From: a virus
IMG/VR virus record: IMGVR_UViG_3300023171_000325
Location: 1 to 30,900 of that record
Reading direction: 5' to 3' (one strand)
Length of the DNA stretch: 30,900 nt
Position numbers and translations under genes: made by a program. This document shows positions 30,047 to 30,900 of this stretch, piece after piece. The notes under the pieces were generated by a model, which saw only the letters and a list, made by a program, of their open reading frames with translations, was not told where the DNA came from and did not search any database. Each line of letters opens with the position of its first letter. The stretch's first letter is position 1.

Positions 30047-30574
30047 CTACAATCTGCCCTCAGCGGCTGGACGATAAAGCGCACCTCGCTTCACCGCCGC
30101 CTTAGCAAGCTCCCTCCCAGCACTCTTACGTTGACCTATTGTCGTCTTTTCTGAGAAATCCACTGCCGCATGAGCAATCGGGAACGGGGGCTCGTCAGAC
30201 CTCTCTAGGTCGGCGGCCTGGGCCGCCCGCAACACTGGACCGTCGTGGTAAGGCTGAAGGTTCAATTCCAAGCACTCATCCACCGAGACACCCCATGTGC
30301 CTGCGGACTCTTTTCCACTGTCTACAAAAGAGGCATGCGCACTCTTCGCTGTGACCGAATCTCGCAGCGTAGACAACATTCCCCTGGGTCCGCGCTCCCC
30401 CTCGGGGGTGAAGGCAGGCGAAAGGATGCCTTTTTCATCATCGAGCCACTGAGGGTGCACCTGTCGTCGAAGCACCTCCGGCTCCTGGTGAGGTTGAGAA
30501 GCAGAGAGAGGGACGCCCACAGGCGTCCACGTGTCGAGGTCTTCGGCAGCGCCAGATGACGCCTTGTCACTCAC
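30047..30574 (-). CDS. Unknown protein of a two-gene unit beyond the integrase
   Basis: The 175-residue protein has PEVLRRQVHPQWLDDEKG, ILSPAFTPEGERGPRGMLST, then TWGVSVDECLELNLQPYHDG, PIAHAAVDFSEKTTIG and the end ELAKAAVKRGALYRP. By recall this resembles a recurrent protein with HPxW/F...S.AF, WxV.V.EC and HA.VDF blocks found beside short partner proteins in many genomes, with unknown function. It overlaps the upstream gene by ATGA and has lower GC than the phage. It may be host chromosome or island sequence. Confidence 0.75.
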   Translation of the reverse strand: MSDKASSGAAEDLDTWTPVGVPLSASQPHQEPEVLRRQVHPQWLDDEKGILSPAFTPEGERGPRGMLSTLRDSVTAKSAHASFVDSGKESAGTWGVSVDECLELNLQPYHDGPVLRAAQAADLERSDEPPFPIAHAAVDFSEKTTIGQRKSAGRELAKAAVKRGALYRPAAEGRL

Positions 30575-30900
30575 TCGGTCATCTCTCCGATAAAGCGCTT
30601 CAACTCTTCACCATTCGCCTCTACAACCCGCTCGCTCGGCCGATCATCCCCCGATTGTTCCGAAACGAGAGTCATACGCGACGACCCGTCGAGGATGACC
30701 ATGCACTCGAATACACCGCACTCCCACTCAAGGACGATAGACCCTGAAGTATCGGCTGAGAATGCGACGTAAGTGGATCTTGAAGCAATATAGTCCAGCG
30801 CCGATTCCAACAAGTTCAGAGACTGCTCCGGCACCGCGAAACTATTTTCTCCCCACCACCCGGACTCCAGGGCTCGCATCTCCGCCAGCTTGCTTGCCAT
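30571..30900 (-). CDS. Unknown partner protein, start at or beyond window edge
   Basis: The 109 codons seen start with ATG at the very last base and could be complete or 5'-truncated. The sequence MASKLAEMRALESGWWGENS then VPEQSLNLLESALDYIASRS, then IVLEWECGVFECMVILDG and ends GEELKRFIGEMTE. The L-E-S-G-W-x-G opening and S-I-V-L-E-W block recall small proteins that precede partners such as the 30047 product (from memory, not verified). The ATGA overlap means the two are co-translated. Function unknown. Confidence 0.72.
   Translation of the reverse strand: MASKLAEMRALESGWWGENSFAVPEQSLNLLESALDYIASRSTYVAFSADTSGSIVLEWECGVFECMVILDGSSRMTLVSEQSGDDRPSERVVEANGEELKRFIGEMTE

Noticed and set aside
30768-30785. 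AAGTGGATCTTG shared with 27051-27062 in the switch, as possible att core or operator
   Set aside because: A 12-base match is expected by chance many times in 30 kb, and it lies inside a coding frame.
1-30900. tRNA genes or CRISPR arrays
   Set aside because: Reading both strands I saw no cloverleaf with T-loop signature and no spaced direct repeats.

Overview
The window is high-GC DNA (mostly near 70% by eye) with GTG/TTG starts, ATGA/GTGA stop-start overlaps and a perfect mycobacterial-type LexA box. This points to an actinobacterium, probably a Micrococcales-type host (inference; no ribosomal marker is present). Almost all of it is the right-hand part of an integrated temperate siphovirus. 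The left prophage end, the rest of the tail and the lysis genes lie beyond position 1.

Layout in transcription order, right to left on the minus strand. A divergent immunity switch (about 26.7-28.2 kb) has an XRE-type regulator on the minus strand facing a HTH repressor on the plus strand. The repressor is followed by an ImmA/IrrE-type metallopeptidase preceded by a LexA box, a small protein and a large serine integrase ending at 29936. Leftward early genes (26.6-17.3 kb) are short, tightly overlapping ORFs: small unknown proteins, a two-TM membrane protein, two tandem ParB-like proteins, a lipoprotein, a beta-class DNA methyltransferase, zinc-ribbon microproteins, an HNH protein with a replisome-organiser-like N-terminus and a zinc-finger/winged-helix protein. 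A lower-GC ParA-like ATPase (16274-17284) follows. It has no good Shine-Dalgarno and is followed by strong terminators, which is the profile of a phage moron. Late genes run from 15.9 kb to the left edge: HNH, small and large terminase, portal, MuF, a small ORF, scaffold, major capsid, five or six head-completion/neck proteins, tail terminator, major tail protein, tail-assembly chaperones G and G-T (by -1 frameshift), tape measure with a peptidase M15-like domain, and a partial distal/minor tail protein.

To the right of the integrase the base composition falls and a two-gene minus-strand unit of unknown function (30047-30900) begins. This is probably host chromosome or island DNA beyond the attachment site. 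Junctions at 29937-30046 are the best place to look for att.

Most interesting are the LexA-box/ImmA/repressor/integrase module, the ParA-like moron, the tail-chaperone frameshift whose downstream frame has no start codon of its own, an RNA hairpin enclosing the tape-measure start, paralogous zinc-ribbon microproteins, and the unknown gene pair at the right junction.
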